A stretch of 64,000 bases of DNA from Euglena gracilis. Its lineage: Eukaryota; Euglenida; Euglenophyceae; Euglenales. Every line of letters starts with the position of its first letter. The first letter of the stretch is position 1. Positions 41,601 through 54,290 of the stretch are shown here, one piece after another. The stretch lies in the NCBI GenBank assembly GCA_039621445.1, contig CP154955.1:11396241-11460240 (forward strand), read 5' to 3'. Under the pieces are notes generated by a model. The model was not told the DNA's origin. It was given only the letters and a program-made list of their open reading frames with translations, and ran no database searches. Position numbers and translations under genes: made by a program.

Positions 41601-42798
41601 CCCCGAGGTACCCTTTCACTTTGGCAAAGAATGCCTGATCCATCCAGCTGAAAAGGCCGTCGCATCCCGAAATACACGCCATGGCAGTTGACATGGTGGC
41701 AGTGGCGCGTTCTGGATCTGACAAGACTCCATCCGCAGGTCGGCGCGTGGGGAAGAGAGGAGGAACACACCGTAGTTGGGATCAGCAAAGGGCTTCGTTT
41801 GGGGCGGTTGTGGGGTGTCTGAAATGTCGTCGACCTGGGGCTGGACTGCTGCTTTTTTGGCGCTTGGGACCCGCCAAGCCCCGCAAGATCCAGCAAGGAA
41901 ACCTGCATGTTAAACGCCAAGGATTGCAGCAAGGCAAGATGTCAGGGCTTACGGTGTGGCCAGGAAAGAGTCTCGATGTTCTCCCCACGTCCCTCGTTTT
42001 AAACGTTTGCCTTTTGGTTGTAACCCCGGAGTGTTGGGGCAGTGAGGGATGGGGGAAAATAGAATCATGCCCCCGCAAAAAACTTTCAAGAATCATTGCC
42101 AGACCTATTAAAATGAAATGCATTTTTTTTTAAAAAAGCAACAAAAAATCACAACTTCAAACTGCACGGAAATAGGTGGAAGACAACAAAACTAAAATTA
42201 CGACAGGAGTATGCACAGCGCAATTCGGTTCTATGTTGCAGGACAACAGACTAACGCCACCTACCTGCTTCACACTGCAGTATGACTTGTTCCATGTAAA
42301 TGCCAAGAGAAGACCCAATGCTGGTTCTCAGCAACGCTCTTGGAGCAGTGGTCCACATTGATGTTGCGCAGGACCACTGGGCCTTCTGCCGCGACCTGGA
42401 ACGCATGCTGGTACGGCTGGTCGGTCTGCACCACAACGGTCACCCGCCCCTCGGGGGCCTCGATGGTGACGCCTCCGGGGCCCTGCCCCATTTTTGTCGC
42501 CGGCACCGCCGTCCGAGTCCAATGGGCAGAGCTGGCTCGCTTTGAGCTGATGTGTCGGGGGAACGGAGAGACATCAAAAAAAAGTACTCTGCCGTGAGTG
42601 GGGCAACCATCTGGCAAATGGTGAGTGCCATATGCAACTGGATTGAAGACAGCCGCCATCACTGTGCCCACCGCCGATCAGTGGCAGAGCACCAGCCGGG
42701 GTGCCGGACGGTGATGGCCTCCCGGTACGTCCCGGGGCGGACCAGCACCCGCGTCGGCGCCGGAGTGACCGCTAGGGCCTCGGAGATGGTCGGGGGGC
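38644..42798 (-). CDS. Right-handed parallel beta-helix repeat protein, partial exon set
   Basis: Several exons encode the pectate-lyase/FBXO11-like right-handed beta-helix pattern of short beta rungs with stacked Asn, Cys and Gly. Candidate exons, minus strand: 42693-42798 (TRVLVRPGTYREAITVRHPG, a typical first rung with PGTYRE), about 42336-42482 (VTIEAPEGRVTVVVQ, VVLRNINVDHCSKS), about 41000-41094 (GHAVLVDCIVKDCHYQGAAA), 39280-39415 (LVLTRSQVVRNAYNGVLVRD, ALQCTECRIVGNGQYGVLL), and 38644-38774 (LATLVDCASADLDPATVVEA, ACLPEADMRLLVQ). Weaker pieces: HCHHVNCHGVYFGM near 41680 and HNVNFVKEEPEEIIFEHPQ near 39890-39950. Phases do not join throughout, so exons are missing and neither end is established. 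Such proteins may be substrate receptors, polysaccharide-active enzymes or surface proteins; no catalytic set or F-box was seen, so I assign no function beyond the fold. Confidence 0.65.
40632..40968. repeat. G-run element, tag CCCAAATAACTTTGCA
   Basis: It opens GTAAACCCCCCCAAATAAC; CCAAATAACTTTGC variants recur and the end is CCCAAATAAATTTGCGGGGG. The interior (about 40730-40970) is homologous to 33100-33365. It lies within the beta-helix gene region. Confidence 0.7.
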
Positions 42799-44869
42799 CT
42801 GCGCCACACCGCTGCTCATCGGAAGAGGGAACGGGGTGGATGCCTCTTGGCCAAACATTAACGTTGCCTTATCATCTTGTTCGCAATATAATAACGTTGA
42901 GAGAATGTGCAGGAAATATCTTCTGCTTCACGCCCCAAAAATTTGCTTGTTCTCCCCGACCTCTCCAAAAAATTTGCACTGTCTGCATGCAAGTGCATTT
43001 TTTATTTCTTCTTGCTGCACACTTTTCTTTGCATTTTTGCACTTTTTTTTGCGAATTTCTCAGACTTCTGCAAAATTTTTGTGGGTTCCACTGGGTTTTG
43101 TGTTTAGGTCCAAATTCCTGGCTCATCTTGTTGCCTGGTGGGACCCCATGCGGGGTCCAACCAGAGGGCCCTCGGGGGGGGGGGCACTGGCTGATGGGCT
43201 GGGGGGGTCTGCCAGCCATCACCTTTTTCCGGCCAGTACCTCCCAGCGGGGCTGTGTACTCCCCCTCCCAGTGTCTGGCGGTAATAAACTCTTTGCAGCT
43301 TGGCAAAGCCGGGCTGGACAAAACAAATTTTCGGCTGAAAGAGCCAAAAAAATTTTCGAAGAAAGGGAGGAAAGGGCCAAAAAGGACCCTTTTTGAGGTT
43401 TGGGGGGGGGGTTAGCACCTCAAATACTTGGTTTAAAAAAAAAAATCCTGCCAATCTGGATGCATATGCCAATGCAATACAGAAGTTTTGTCTCTCTTAA
43501 CTCCCTCCTGTGTCAAAAACCAACAACCACCAACCCCTAAAAATGCAACCAGGGGGGGTCCAGCCGGCTAGCCGGGTGCTGGCTGGAACCTCCCCTCCCC
43601 CTTGGGGGCTGAGTCATCAGCCAGCAGCCTTTATCCGGCCAACCCAAACTTCCAGACGCTGAGCCAAATCCCGGGGAAGAGGCTGCCACCGAAAAAAAAA
43701 TTCCCTCATGAACCCTAATTTTGTGGTTTTGGAGAAGTTGCTAATTTCTGAGATTTTCAAAAAGATAATGCATCATTTTCGGGCTTTGCAGCCGGGGGCG
43801 TATATTGGGAAATGAGGACAAAGATGGTGAAATGGGTGCGGTCTCTTGCTCCAAGAGCAAGGAAAAGACTATTTAAAAAACAACTTTATTTTAAACTTTC
43901 TGGGGAGCATCTTTGAGAGGGTTGAGCAAGCCTCTGTACAAGGTCACCCGTCGGGTCGTCATCAGGCGTGCCAAACAATCCAAAAGAAGCTTCAACAAGA
44001 ATAAAGAAAGGGGAATACACCATCAAAATGAAGAGCAGGGGGAAAGATTCGAAAAAAATAAAATACAACACTTATAAATAGGATCAGGTTTGGTAGGTCA
44101 GCTAAGGGGGGGGGGTATAATAAAGGGTTCTAAAAAATCAAAGAATGGTTGGTCAAAACACAAAGCCCCCAAAATGACCCCAACCCCTCCGAAAATGCCA
44201 GAAATTTTCGGCAGAAATTTGTTAAAATGTCATTTCTTTGACGACCGGCCACATAAAATTTGTCACTGAAAATTGCTACATAAGCGCTAAAAATCAGCCT
44301 TTGGGGTACTGCAGCCGAAAAAATCTTCCCTAGCATCTTTCATTTTTCTTCACCGGGAGGGGGATAAATTGTCCTTTGGTCAGCCTGGGGGGATATAAAT
44401 AGGGGGCTGTGAGTGGGTGAAGGGGTTCACATTGGAAGAATGTCGAGTGGCAGACATGGAAAAAAATGCACAAGCAAATTTGTCGAGGCTTTGAAGCGGT
44501 TCCCAGAAATACCGAGATGTGGTTGACAATAGTAGAGACAAGCAAGTAAATGCATAAGTGAGGTTCTGGGTCACTTAAAAATGATGATACCGGGTCCGAT
44601 ATTGCAAAAGGCATGGAGGATGGAGCTGGGCACCATTTGAATAACAGGTATCCAGAAAATTATCAACAGTGCTGGTGCAACGTCAGGATATTTGCAAAAA
44701 TTGAGGAAAAAACACCCTGGAAAGGCCATGTTTGCCATCTATTTGCACCAATCGGAAGTTGAGAGGTTTTCGATTCCAGTTGTTGAGAGGGGGAAAAGTG
44801 ATAACCAAAAAAAAATGCCAAAAAAAAAGAAGCCTCGCGGCTTGCCAATTCACAACGATACAACGATAT

Positions 44870-45005
44870 ACATACATATACATATACACACGTATGTACC
44901 ATATGATACATACGGTACCGCATGTACCGCATGTACCATATACATACATACATATATATACATGTATATGTATGTATGTATGTATGTATTTATATATATA
45001 TATAA
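44870..45005 (+). repeat. ATAC/GTAT repeat with palindromic symmetry
   Basis: ATACATACATATAC text is followed by TACGGTACCG and GTATGTATGTAT, so the two halves are roughly self-complementary. Confidence 0.85.
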
Positions 45006-45892
45006 CAGCCCACCAAAATAAGGTCCCTCCTCAGGTTTTTAGAGAAATCCAAAAATATGTACAATTATTGTTTATTAAAACCAGCAAAAAAAAAACTGTC
45101 TGAGGGACCTTAAAAATAGGTTGATTTAAAATTTTTGAATACCAATTTCTGTCAATGTGTTAAAATCAGCATTTTTTCAAGAAATTTCTGTGATGGTGAT
45201 GAACACCATTTTCCAGACCCATGGCATGTGAAAAGGATCATTTGAGCGAAAATTTTCAAAAAATTCAAACATAAGCCACCAAAAATAAAGCTTCAAAGCT
45301 TCAAAAAATAAAAAATTACATAAAACGAGAAACAAAGGAATCACACAGCATCACCCAACAAAAAAAGATTCAAGGGATTTTCAGCAATTGACACAAAAAA
45401 AGATAGCGCATGGTGGAAGGAGGGGAGGGTGCCATTGCACACTTTTGAAAATGATGCAAAATAGAAACGGGCACTCTCAGCTGTTTTTTGGGAAAGTTTA
45501 CGGTGGGACACATACGTGTGTTCTGTCCTTTTGCTCAGCTGGAATTGCTTGAATGAAATTTTACAACTTCGGCACATCCTGTGATAAACACTCACATGCA
45601 TTCTTGTTCTCAATATTGAAACAGAGAAATGCAGTAAAAATATCCGAACCACCATTTTCTTCGGAGAATTGGGACACCTGAACTAACCGTCACCGTGTGC
45701 TCTGCAGCAAGCGAGCCCGAGGCAACCGTCACACCACTCCAACTCACCAGTAGTGCAAGACGCCGAGACTGGAGACACTTCCTGCTGTTGCTGATACACC
45801 TGCAAGAGGCAGAAGCAAAGTGTCTACCCACCGGCCGACAAACAAAAGGCAAAACCCAATTCAGAATTCGTGCTCAAATAATCACCCTGGGA

Positions 45893-46290
45893 GGGTAAAC
45901 CCCCCCCGTTTATAACGACCCGTCGTTATCCGACGTTTGAGTTGGTGGAAAATCCAAAGGGGGTCGTTATAAATGGGGGGTCGTTATAAATGGGGGGGGT
46001 TACCCAAAGTCGGGGTATTGAGACCTTGTGTCTGAAGTTTTCTGTGTCCCTTACAGCCATGTCTCCTCTCCCCACACTCCCCGCACCCTCTAAGCAGCGG
46101 TCTATCCGCTCGTACTTCAAATAACCCGTCCGAGCCCGAACGCTCATGCGTCTTTCCGCGCTTTGCTTGCAGCTTCCCGACATGGGTCGTTATATTTCTC
46201 AAACTGGTGGAATTCTCCGAATGGGTCGGTATAAATGGGGGGGGGTCGTTATCAGAGGGGGGTCGTTCTAAATGGGGGGGGGGTTATAGG
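45893..46290. repeat. G-run element, tag GGTCGTTATAAATGGGG
   Basis: It opens GGGTAAAC7GTTTATAACGAC. GGTCGTTATAAATGGGGGG units recur at 45961-46010, where G8TTACCC closes a first half, and at 46205-46290. Both halves carry the same word. Confidence 0.75.
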
Positions 46291-47114
46291 ATCTAGATTG
46301 CTCGTTGACCACAAAGAGGGGTTGGAAGTGGGGGTGGGGGGTTGTAATTCCAGGCTTGGTGTGTTCACGGATGGGGTCCAAAATATGCAAAATTTATGGA
46401 GGTCAGGTGGTGGACGTCTATTTTTTTTCATCACAAGGTTTCTGGATATTTTTGTTCGTGTTTTTGGGGGTGGCAAATTGAGGTTTGGTGGTGGTGGGAC
46501 AAAAAGAGGGGTCAAAATTGGAGAGACGGGGGTGAGGGGGTGACATGGGGTGGGCAGTTTTGTATGCAGAGGGGCGTTAACAAAGGGTGTTGTCAACCCC
46601 CAATGGCAACCTTCCAGTGTTTCATTTTGGACCATGGCGAACAGAGGCTGGAAACAAGGCTGTTGGAACGCCCCATGGGCCATGGGGACAGCTGGTACCA
46701 ACTGGGGTCGAACCCGGTAGGAAAAAAAAATCGAACTGTTAAACGACCAAAACCTGCCGGTTGCGCAAAATATCAAAATCTCAGTTCACTTTGACCCCAA
46801 ATTTGAGCTGGCCAGCCATCGTCCGACCCATTTTGCCCATTTTGTCCCATTTTTTTTGCACCTCCAAAATGCAAAAATGCGTTACAGGCTGGAAAAGGCT
46901 GCTGGTTGGCTGGAGACCGGAGGATGGGGTGCCCTCCAGCTTAAGCTACGCCCTGTGCCGGACACCTCTCACGCCAGGGGGTGTGTGGCACTAAAAATGT
47001 GGAATGCAAAAATGGGGGGATAAACAAGAAAACAGCGCAAGAAATGCAGCCCTAGAGTTCTGCCCAATCATCAAACAGAAAATGCGTGTGTGAATGATCA
47101 GAGGACGGAAAATT

Positions 47115-47543
47115 CTAACGTCGGGTGCTCTGTGTGTTTGCAGGGAGCCTGTGGGGGAGCGTGCACATCGAGGTAGAGTGCCCATGGTGCGGCAGGAGGG
47201 ACGTGCCGCGGACCCGGTTTTGAGGTGCCACCGGCAACCTGGAGGCGCGGATGGCGACTTTTTGCAGGCGAGCGAGGGCGGAGGACCAATCTGGCGCCAG
47301 GACGATGGCATGGATTCCATGAGACAGTCCGTGTTGGAGAAGCTGTGGGAGTTCGCGGAAAGGCGGGTTCATCCACAGGACCCGTGGTTGGTCCCAGGCC
47401 TCCCGGAAGGCGTCGGTTGCCGTGTCCCAGTATTCCGCGAACTGACAGTTGTGCCTGTCCGCGAAGGCGTCGATGACCGGATGGGGTCCAAATATAAAAA
47501 TTTGCTGGACGCATTTTTTTTGAGTTTTGAGTGGATGGGCCAT
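47115..47543 (-). pseudogene. Retrotransposon pol fragment (RNase H/DIRS-type region)
   Basis: A single open stretch of about 140 codons reads HPVIDAFADRHNCQFAEYWD, then AFREAW, WMNPPFRELPQLLQHGL and IHAIVLAPDWSSALARLQKV. The D-x-FA-x-x-x-N start, NPPF and APDW are typical of the region after reverse transcriptase in DIRS-like and some Ty3-like elements. No RT, integrase or LTR adjoins it. The other strand is also open here but reads as an ordinary shadow. A dead fragment is most likely. Confidence 0.65.
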
Positions 47544-47651
47544 GTTTCAAGGATACCAGATATCAATTTTGTTCCCGATGTCGACCTGTTGTCGAGAAGA
47601 TTTTTCGAGTTTTTCACCATTTTTTTTTGGTCAACTTTGTTGGCCGTCTTG

Positions 47652-47874
47652 GTTGGGGGGGGGGGTGTCCCCCTCACCCCCCCCCCCCCAAGTGTCCCCC
47701 CCAGATTGGCCCTTTCGGGGTTTTCAGGCGACCTCCCCCCCCCCCCGATTGTCCCCCCCAGATTGGCCCTTTCGGGGTCTGGGGACTCCCGGAAAAGGGC
47801 CAATCTGGGGGGGGGCAGAGGGTATTTGGGGGGTTGTTATTAGGGGGGGGGGGGCTTCTAATTGGGGGGGTTTG
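47652..47874. repeat. G-run element, tag CCAGATTGGCCCTTTCGGGG
   Basis: Two direct and one inverted copies of CCCCAGATTGGCCCTTTCGG lie among C and G runs, ending TTCTAATTGGGGGGGTTTG. Confidence 0.7.
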
Positions 47875-48002
47875 AGTGGTCACCCGAGCGTCTGCACTAC
47901 GGCAGTACTGAGAAGTCCCCTTCCTCAGCCCCGGTGAGCTACCACCCTGGTCTCAATCCCCGGATCAACCGTCGGCCGAAGGTTTTTCCTTTAAGCAAAG
48001 GG

Positions 48003-48091
48003 TCCAATTAGAAGCCCCCTGCCCTTCCCCCTGTTTCCGCAAAGTGACTGAATAATAGCCCCGGGGGGCTTCTAATTGGGGGGGGGGTTAG
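48003..48091. repeat. Small G-run element, tag CCAATTAGAAGCC
   Basis: It begins TCCAATTAGAAGCCCCCT and ends with its reverse complement GGGGGGCTTCTAATTGG and G9TTA. A related word occurs at 11100-11120 and 47845-47870. Confidence 0.7.
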
Positions 48092-48099
48092 TTGAATAA

Positions 48100-51000
48100 A
48101 ATAAAAGAACTGGTTGGTTGTTGGGTCCCCTCCCTTTGGACCCCCCGGCTGGAACCATCCAAAGCTGGGGTTAAATTGGTCCAAAAAAATCATTAGAAAC
48201 GGCTGGAAAGCACAAAAATCAGAAGCTTGTGCAAAATTGATTTTCACCTGAAATTACCCAGCTGGGTGATTTCTTTCATTTCTGTCCATTTTTGGCCCAT
48301 GGTTAAGGCAAAAGGCAGCACACTCCCTGAACCTCACACTCTTACTGAAAAATCACATATCATTGCTTTCCCTTTCTTTCACCAGCTTTTCAAAGAAATC
48401 TGGAAAATCTTTCAGCTGGTTGAACCTTTCACAGGCTGACCCCTAGTTGGAACTTTGCTGGACCTGGTGTCAAATCGGGTCCAACAAACTGAAACTGCAA
48501 AAAAAAAGGCAGCAGGGCAACCTGTTTTTCGACCCATTTTCCACCCGTTATTCACCCGTTTTAACACCTCATTGCTTTGACACCTCAGTGAATTTGTGTC
48601 GCTTGTATCCCATGCCACTCATGTTTCAGCCGGTGACATCAAAATAATTTCTGACCTGGGCACGGTGCAAGCTAGAGGGGACCCTCCCCAGCTTGCAAGC
48701 ACTGTTTGTGTCGCCCTCTTTGCTGCCTTTTTCTAGAAGATTTCGAAAATAATCCAACTCACAAACACAAAAAAAAGCCAGTAAAACCCACCCCAAATAA
48801 AAACCCCCCAATACAACCCCCCCCTCAACGCAACCCCCAAAATATACCCCTTGTGGGCCTTGAAATTTTGCCCCACACATAAAACCCCTCTGGAGAAACG
48901 CTGACAGGCGTCGTGTGAGTGGTGCGGAACGAAAAATATCGCAGTAATTTCATCGCTTCGTAACAGTTTTAGGTCATGAGTTTGACACTTTTGTCCAAGG
49001 AATGGTCAGCAGCTGGGATTTTGCCAAAAATGGCGAAATTTGGGCACATACACTTCTGGGTGTGGAGGTTTGATCCCAGCAAATAACAAACCCCCCTGAA
49101 AGTCTTGAATTTTTCCGCCCAAACACAAAACCAGGGTTTTTCTCCTTGGGGTTAATCCCCCCCATTGAAGTCTCCATTTGATTTATCCCCCATCTGATCA
49201 GAAACCGGGGAATTCAGTTTGGGAAATTGCATCCTGTATCTTTTTATGACCCAAATTTCGTAATCGTATAGGGTTTTTCTGCCTTATTCGGGTCCAGGTT
49301 GGCTTTGGGGTTGGGATAAGTGATGAACAGGTAACATTGGCTGATTTACTCAGCGGGGTTGGATTCCATCCCGTGCAAATTGACAGGTTGCTGGGGGGGA
49401 TTATCCTGCCCATTTTAGGCTTTTTGCAGTCTCTGATATTAGGCAATGTCTCTCGTATAGGGGGGGGGGGTGATTGTACCTTTTGGGTGAATCCTTGACT
49501 GTGTGGCAGTCAACTTCAGCTCCTGAGGACAGAAATAAATGATGCCTGCAATGCATTTTAGGCCCTGAAGGGCTCGGCATTGGGGGTGTCTCCCCAAAGC
49601 CGGGCCCCAACTTTAAAAATGATTCACCATCTTGGGGCGTAAAACCCCCCAATTTAAGTGCGCAGTGCCCATTGGATTGGATTGAGGTTGAGGGTGAGGT
49701 TTTGAGGGTTTCCAACCTCAATGTGTCCTCGATGTCATCTTTATACCAAACTCCTAAGGGGGGGGGACTCCATGGAAAAAAAAACTGTACAAAGCAAGGC
49801 AGATTAGCTGGAATTCTCAAACATTGGGCAATTGTCACCGATCTCCGTGTTTAAAATTGCCAACCCACATTGATTTTTCTTGTTTCCAAACCACATTTGT
49901 TGTCCGTTGATGGAAACTTGCCAAACTTGCCTTTCAGGAAGGTTCTACAATATAAGAATGTCCAAACAATGCTTTTTGTGAGTTCAAAAAGCATCGTTTT
50001 GGACAATCTTAATTTTTCTTAATTTTGGACATTCAAAAAAACATTGAGGTTGAGGTTGTTTTCCAAACCTCAGCCTTGCAAATGGGGTTAATGGTGCGCA
50101 GTGCCCAAATAAGTGTCTCACCCCACGGGTCCGAAAGTGAAAAAAGTCCACAACCCAAAAAGTCATATTTCATTGAACCACTTTCCCTTCGACGACAGGT
50201 CATTGTGGAAGGCCGTGATCCCTCCACCGGCCAAGTGAACAACCCATTTTGGCCCATTTTTTTGCACTTCCAAAAGCAAAAAAAAAATCCTGCGGGTCCA
50301 GCCAGCCATCACCCCTCCCCCTTCTGGAAAAGAAGCGTCTGAGAAAGGTTGAGAAATATTTTGCGAGGGAGGCAAGCAAGCACACCTGAAAAACGGAAAT
50401 ATGTGGCCAGACTGAAACAAAAATAATATGAAATGAATCCCAGAGAGGCAAAAGAAATGCCCCCAGGAACGCGAATGCTGCAACTTGCACCAACATAGCA
50501 AACCCAAGCCTTTACCTTGGTAGCTTAAAAATTCATTATCTTTTCAAAACACAACAAATGCGAAATAAAGAGATTACGAGTGAAAAACTGAAACATCCCC
50601 CCTGGATAGATCCCAAAGACCCCCAATGGCCACTTTGGGGGGTCGGACACTGGGGGAAAAATCAACTTCGACTGATGTCACAGCGAGGCTCTTTTGAAAC
50701 AACGGATGGTTTTTTTGTGCTGAAACTGAATTTTTCCCTCAAAAATTGATTTTTTCGGATTGATTGATTTTGGAAAATTGATTCATTTCGGAACAAAATT
50801 GCATGTGGCAGCAGGGTGTGATGGGGTGAAAACAATGTGTAATTTAGAACGATGTCATGCTAGTCGCAGGTGTGAAACAAAGTCCAACAATGCTTGTTTT
50901 ACAACACCATCACCATGCGGCAATGTGTCATGTGTAAAAGGCTTGTGGGCCAAAAGTCGGAGGTGTTGGTGTGTTTGCAATCTGAAGCATGGCCGAAGGT

Positions 51001-52340
51001 GTAAAGATCCTGGTGACTTAAAGCTCTGGTCCTTCTGAGAATAATTCATCTTTGCGATGGGGGTGTGCAGGTTGCGGGGGTGGGTCGCGGGGGGGGGGGG
51101 GGGCGGGGGGGGGGTCACGGGGGAACGTGGCAGTTTTGACGGGTCACAGGCGACCAGACCTCACACACAACGTCACATTTAACCTATCTTAAGAACTTTT
51201 GGGTAACGGGGGTGTCCCCGCCCGCGAACCCCCCGACCCCCCCCCCCGCGACCCGCACATGGATGGTTTTCAGATCCCAGTAGGAGCAAAAATGGCACCT
51301 AATTAGGAATTGGCACCCAAATTAGGAATCAGAATTGCCAAAAAATGTGTGATAAATTCTTAATTGGATCTATTTTTGGAGCATCAAGAATATCAATTGC
51401 AGGTTCCAATGAGTCCATATCAGGAAAATCCCTCACCGGCTTTGTCCTGGTAGACTGAGGGGGGTGGGGTGATCGGCCGACTAGGCGAGACGGGGGGCAG
51501 TGGGCAGTCAGCCAACTAGTCGGCCAACTGCCCACTCAAATGCACTAACCGGTCATATTCGCTGACTTTTTAAGCCCCCCAGTATACTTTTGTCAAATCA
51601 TCCCAACCAAAACCCACCCCCCATGGCTCTGGGGTTGGTTCGGGTCACGGGCGGGTCACGGGGGGGGGGGGGTCACAGGGGGGAACGTGGGGGGAACTGT
51701 GGCCCAACTACCCCACGCGTTTTCTTTGGCGCCACCCAAATTTGTTGTACTTTTCCTTTGGTCGACCCAAAAATATGCCCGGCCAAAATCTAGGACGCGG
51801 GGGGGGACGCAGGGGGGGGCATGGGGGGAACACCCTTATGTCACGTCTATGTCAAAATCCAAAGGAAAGCGATGCAACAAAGGAAAACTAAGGCAATTTT
51901 TGAAGTAAAATTAAGAATTGGCCATTTTGGTCACTTCTCTGTGACAACAACTTTCCAAACCACCCACCTGGAAAACACTTATATATATCTAAACATTTGG
52001 AGGCAAATGTCATCATTTCCCCCTCATTCTCCATTCACAGAAAACCCCTAATTGACGGTGAGACCCATCCATTGGACCCGTTTTCTCATGGGGCCTTCTC
52101 TTTTGATCCCCAAGATGAGTGCAGCTAACCTTCATTGCCTGGAGGACACTAATGCAAATCTCCGCTGCGGCGGATCCGACTCCCTTGGCATGGCAAAATT
52201 GGTAGTTCCCTTGGGGTCCTCGCCAATGTGCTGAACCTCTGAAGTTTCTTTCAAAATTTGAATTCAATGGCATTTTTTCATTTTTTTTTTCAAATTCTGC
52301 AAATAAAATCTCGTCACCAAGTCGCCGTCCTTCGGGTCCA
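48100..52340. other. Gene-poor region
   Basis: AT-rich sequence; C-run words at 48785-48890 and 49085-49160; a 19-bp hairpin at 49960-50004; GAGGTTGAGGTT repeats at 49675-49725 and 50040-50070; G-rich inverted blocks at 51060-51250 and 51640-51840; a CGGCCAACTAG palindrome array at 51470-51545. Confidence 0.5.
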
Positions 52341-52374
52341 CTTTGCCCTTGTGCATGCGTCAGACCATTGGCTT

Positions 52375-52570
52375 GACAACTTCACCCGGCCAGGGCCCGG
52401 GCGGATAATTGGCCATGACGATCCCGGAGGTCGGCCCGACCTATGGTCGACCCGACCATGGTCGGCCCGACCTGGCCGTTATCGACCACTGGAGGTCGGG
52501 CCGACCTGGTCGGCCCTACCTCCCATCAACCACCTTACCCCCCCCCTTTTTGAAATTTAAGCCCCCCCCC
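52375..52570 (+). repeat. Left palindrome-rich arm (GGTCGGCCCGACC array)
   Basis: Five or more overlapping copies of a TCGGCCCGACC-type palindrome end at TTTAAG plus a C10 run. It pairs with 56435-56640 in inverted orientation. Confidence 0.7.
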
Positions 52571-52671
52571 CTCAAAATTTGATTCCCTTAATTTGGCTGA
52601 AAATGCATAAAAAAAACATTGGAATGACCTTCAAACTGGCAAAAAACGTCCCATTTTTAAAAAAATTCCAT

Positions 52672-53150
52672 TAGAGTTTGGGTTAGGGATACGGTTAGGG
52701 TTTCGGTTAGGGTTAGAGTTAGGGATAGGGTTAGGGTTACCACCCCCCCCCTTATTGTCCCACCGACCTCCCCCCGGGAGGCCCGACCGGACAATATGGG
52801 GGGGGGGACAATATGGGGGTACCAAAGGAATTTCATTGGCCGAGCCAAAAAAAACCCCCCGTCGGCCGGGGCCGAGGGACAATATGGGGGGGGGGGGGGG
52901 TAGGGATAGGGTTAGAGTTAGGGTTAGGGATACGGTTAGGGTTAGGGGGAGGGATACAGTTAGGGTCAGGGTTAGGGAGACGGCTAGGTCTAGGGTTAGG
53001 GTTAGAGTTCGGGTTAGAGTTCGGGCCAGGGATACGGTTAGGGTTGGGGTTTGGGTCAGGGATACGGATAAGGTTAGGGTTAGGGATACGGTTAGTGTTA
53101 CGGTTATGGTTAGGGTTAGGGATACAGTTAGGGTTAGGGCAGGGCTAGAT
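52672..53150 (+). repeat. Degenerate interstitial telomere-like array (GGTTAGGG), in two blocks
   Basis: Blocks at 52672-52742 and 52893-53150 consist of GGGTTAGGG, GGTTAGAGTTAGGG and GGGATACGGTTAGGG variants. They are split by a G-run element (tag ACAATATGGGG) at 52741-52903. Confidence 0.8.
52741..52903. repeat. G-run element, tag GGACAATATGGGG, inserted in a telomere-like array
   Basis: It opens ACCACC9TTATTGTCCC; three GGACAATATGGGG units follow and the last G13 run returns to GGTTAGAG repeats. The array on either side suggests insertion into it. Confidence 0.75.
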
Positions 53151-53589
53151 TGAAGTGGAGAGAAGTTCTCAAACTTCAACCTCACTTCAACCTCAATCTA
53201 ACTTCTTCCAACTTCAATCCAAATCCCGCCCCACCGGAAGATGAGTATTTGATGTGTTCTCCATGTGTGTTGCCCTTGAATGAACCATTTGAGTGCCCCA
53301 AATGACAAACCTGGCAAACCTAAATGGAAGCACTAAAATCCAACCCCATTGTAAAATGCAAGGGAGGATGAAAGCAGTGAAAACTTTGCAACGGCTTCCT
53401 TGTTATCACATATGAATCACTCAGTGGGTCAGCGGACGGTCAATGCAGGTTCCAAAAGGAACGAGCCTCGGAGCATTCTTCCTCCGAGGACGTTGGCACA
53501 CTAAGGTCCACAAATGTAGGCCTCTTTCGACATCCTCCGGACTCACCATGAGGACACCCAGGTGTTTTTTCCGCAACGTTGTTACAATT

Positions 53590-54290
53590 TCACCAGAATT
53601 TGACAGATTTTACAAATTTTGACGAGTTTTGGCCATTTTTCGGAGGATTTTGAGGACTTAGAAAGATTTGGCATCTTGGTCCATTTTTTCCAACATGAAC
53701 GAATTTGGCCCATTGGGGAAAATTAGTGGGAAAAGCACTTGCCCCTATTGCAAACCTGTTCATTGGGTGACCATATGCTTGGACAAAGAAGGGATCATCG
53801 GCCAGGGACAATGGCAATTGCGGATTCATGCAGTATGCTAAGGTCACCTTATCCTCAATTGTTGCCGCTTTGGGGAAAATAATGTCGACGCCCGGCCCAT
53901 TGGTTGGAGGGTTGGCTTCCAAAGCATCATGCTTCATGACTAAATGGCGTTTGAGAGTCAAAAACAGGGTTTGGAAGAACATTTGACAAAAAAAGAAAAC
54001 AACTCAAGGATCCTGACCCTGCTCTCCGTCCCACTTTTGGCATAGTTGGGTACATCCGAGTCTTTTGGGGTGGTTTGCTTCATTTTGATAAATGCTTCAT
54101 CAGGAGCCATTCCGCCTTCCTCCGAGACTTTTAGCCCTTCATCAAACCATGCTTGATAACATAATTTGCACCTCACCCGCAACGGAGCACCATATGCCTC
54201 AAAGTAACGTGCTAGATCCATATTCCTCTTTCCTTGGTGGCCCTTGGCAAAACAAATCCGTTTCGGTGGATTGGCAGTGCCATCAGCCAT
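53590..54290 (-). pseudogene. BED-finger/hAT-like transposase N-terminal relic
   Basis: An ATG near 54290 opens MADGTANPPKRICFAKGHQG with a CxxC pair in RVRCKLCYQAWF. After a break near 53960-54000 the frame resumes with TLKRHLVMKHDALEANP (His-x4-His) and VTLAYCMNPQLPLSLADDPF, which resembles the segment after the BED finger in hAT transposases. A frameshift separates the halves and the catalytic domain is absent. The piece lies between two copies of a TTCAACCTCA-rich repeat (about 53150-53220 and 54346-54425), which in turn sit inside telomere-like arrays. Confidence 0.55.

Larger units (their letters stand above)
42800..47090. other. Region without a recognised gene
   Basis: Unique AT-rich sequence, an ATAC repeat, a G-run element at 45893-46290, and one possible small minus exon near 45730-45800 (VYQQQQEVSPVSASCTTG between CAG and GTGAGT) that I cannot place. 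Confidence 0.5.

Noticed and set aside
47094-47843. Plus-strand 249-codon open frame
   Set aside because: It is the shadow of the minus-strand pol-like fragment, whose NPPF and APDW motifs are on the other strand, and it runs on into G-run repeat.
52631-53185. Open frame rich in LTLTVS
   Set aside because: Translated telomere-like TTAGGG array.
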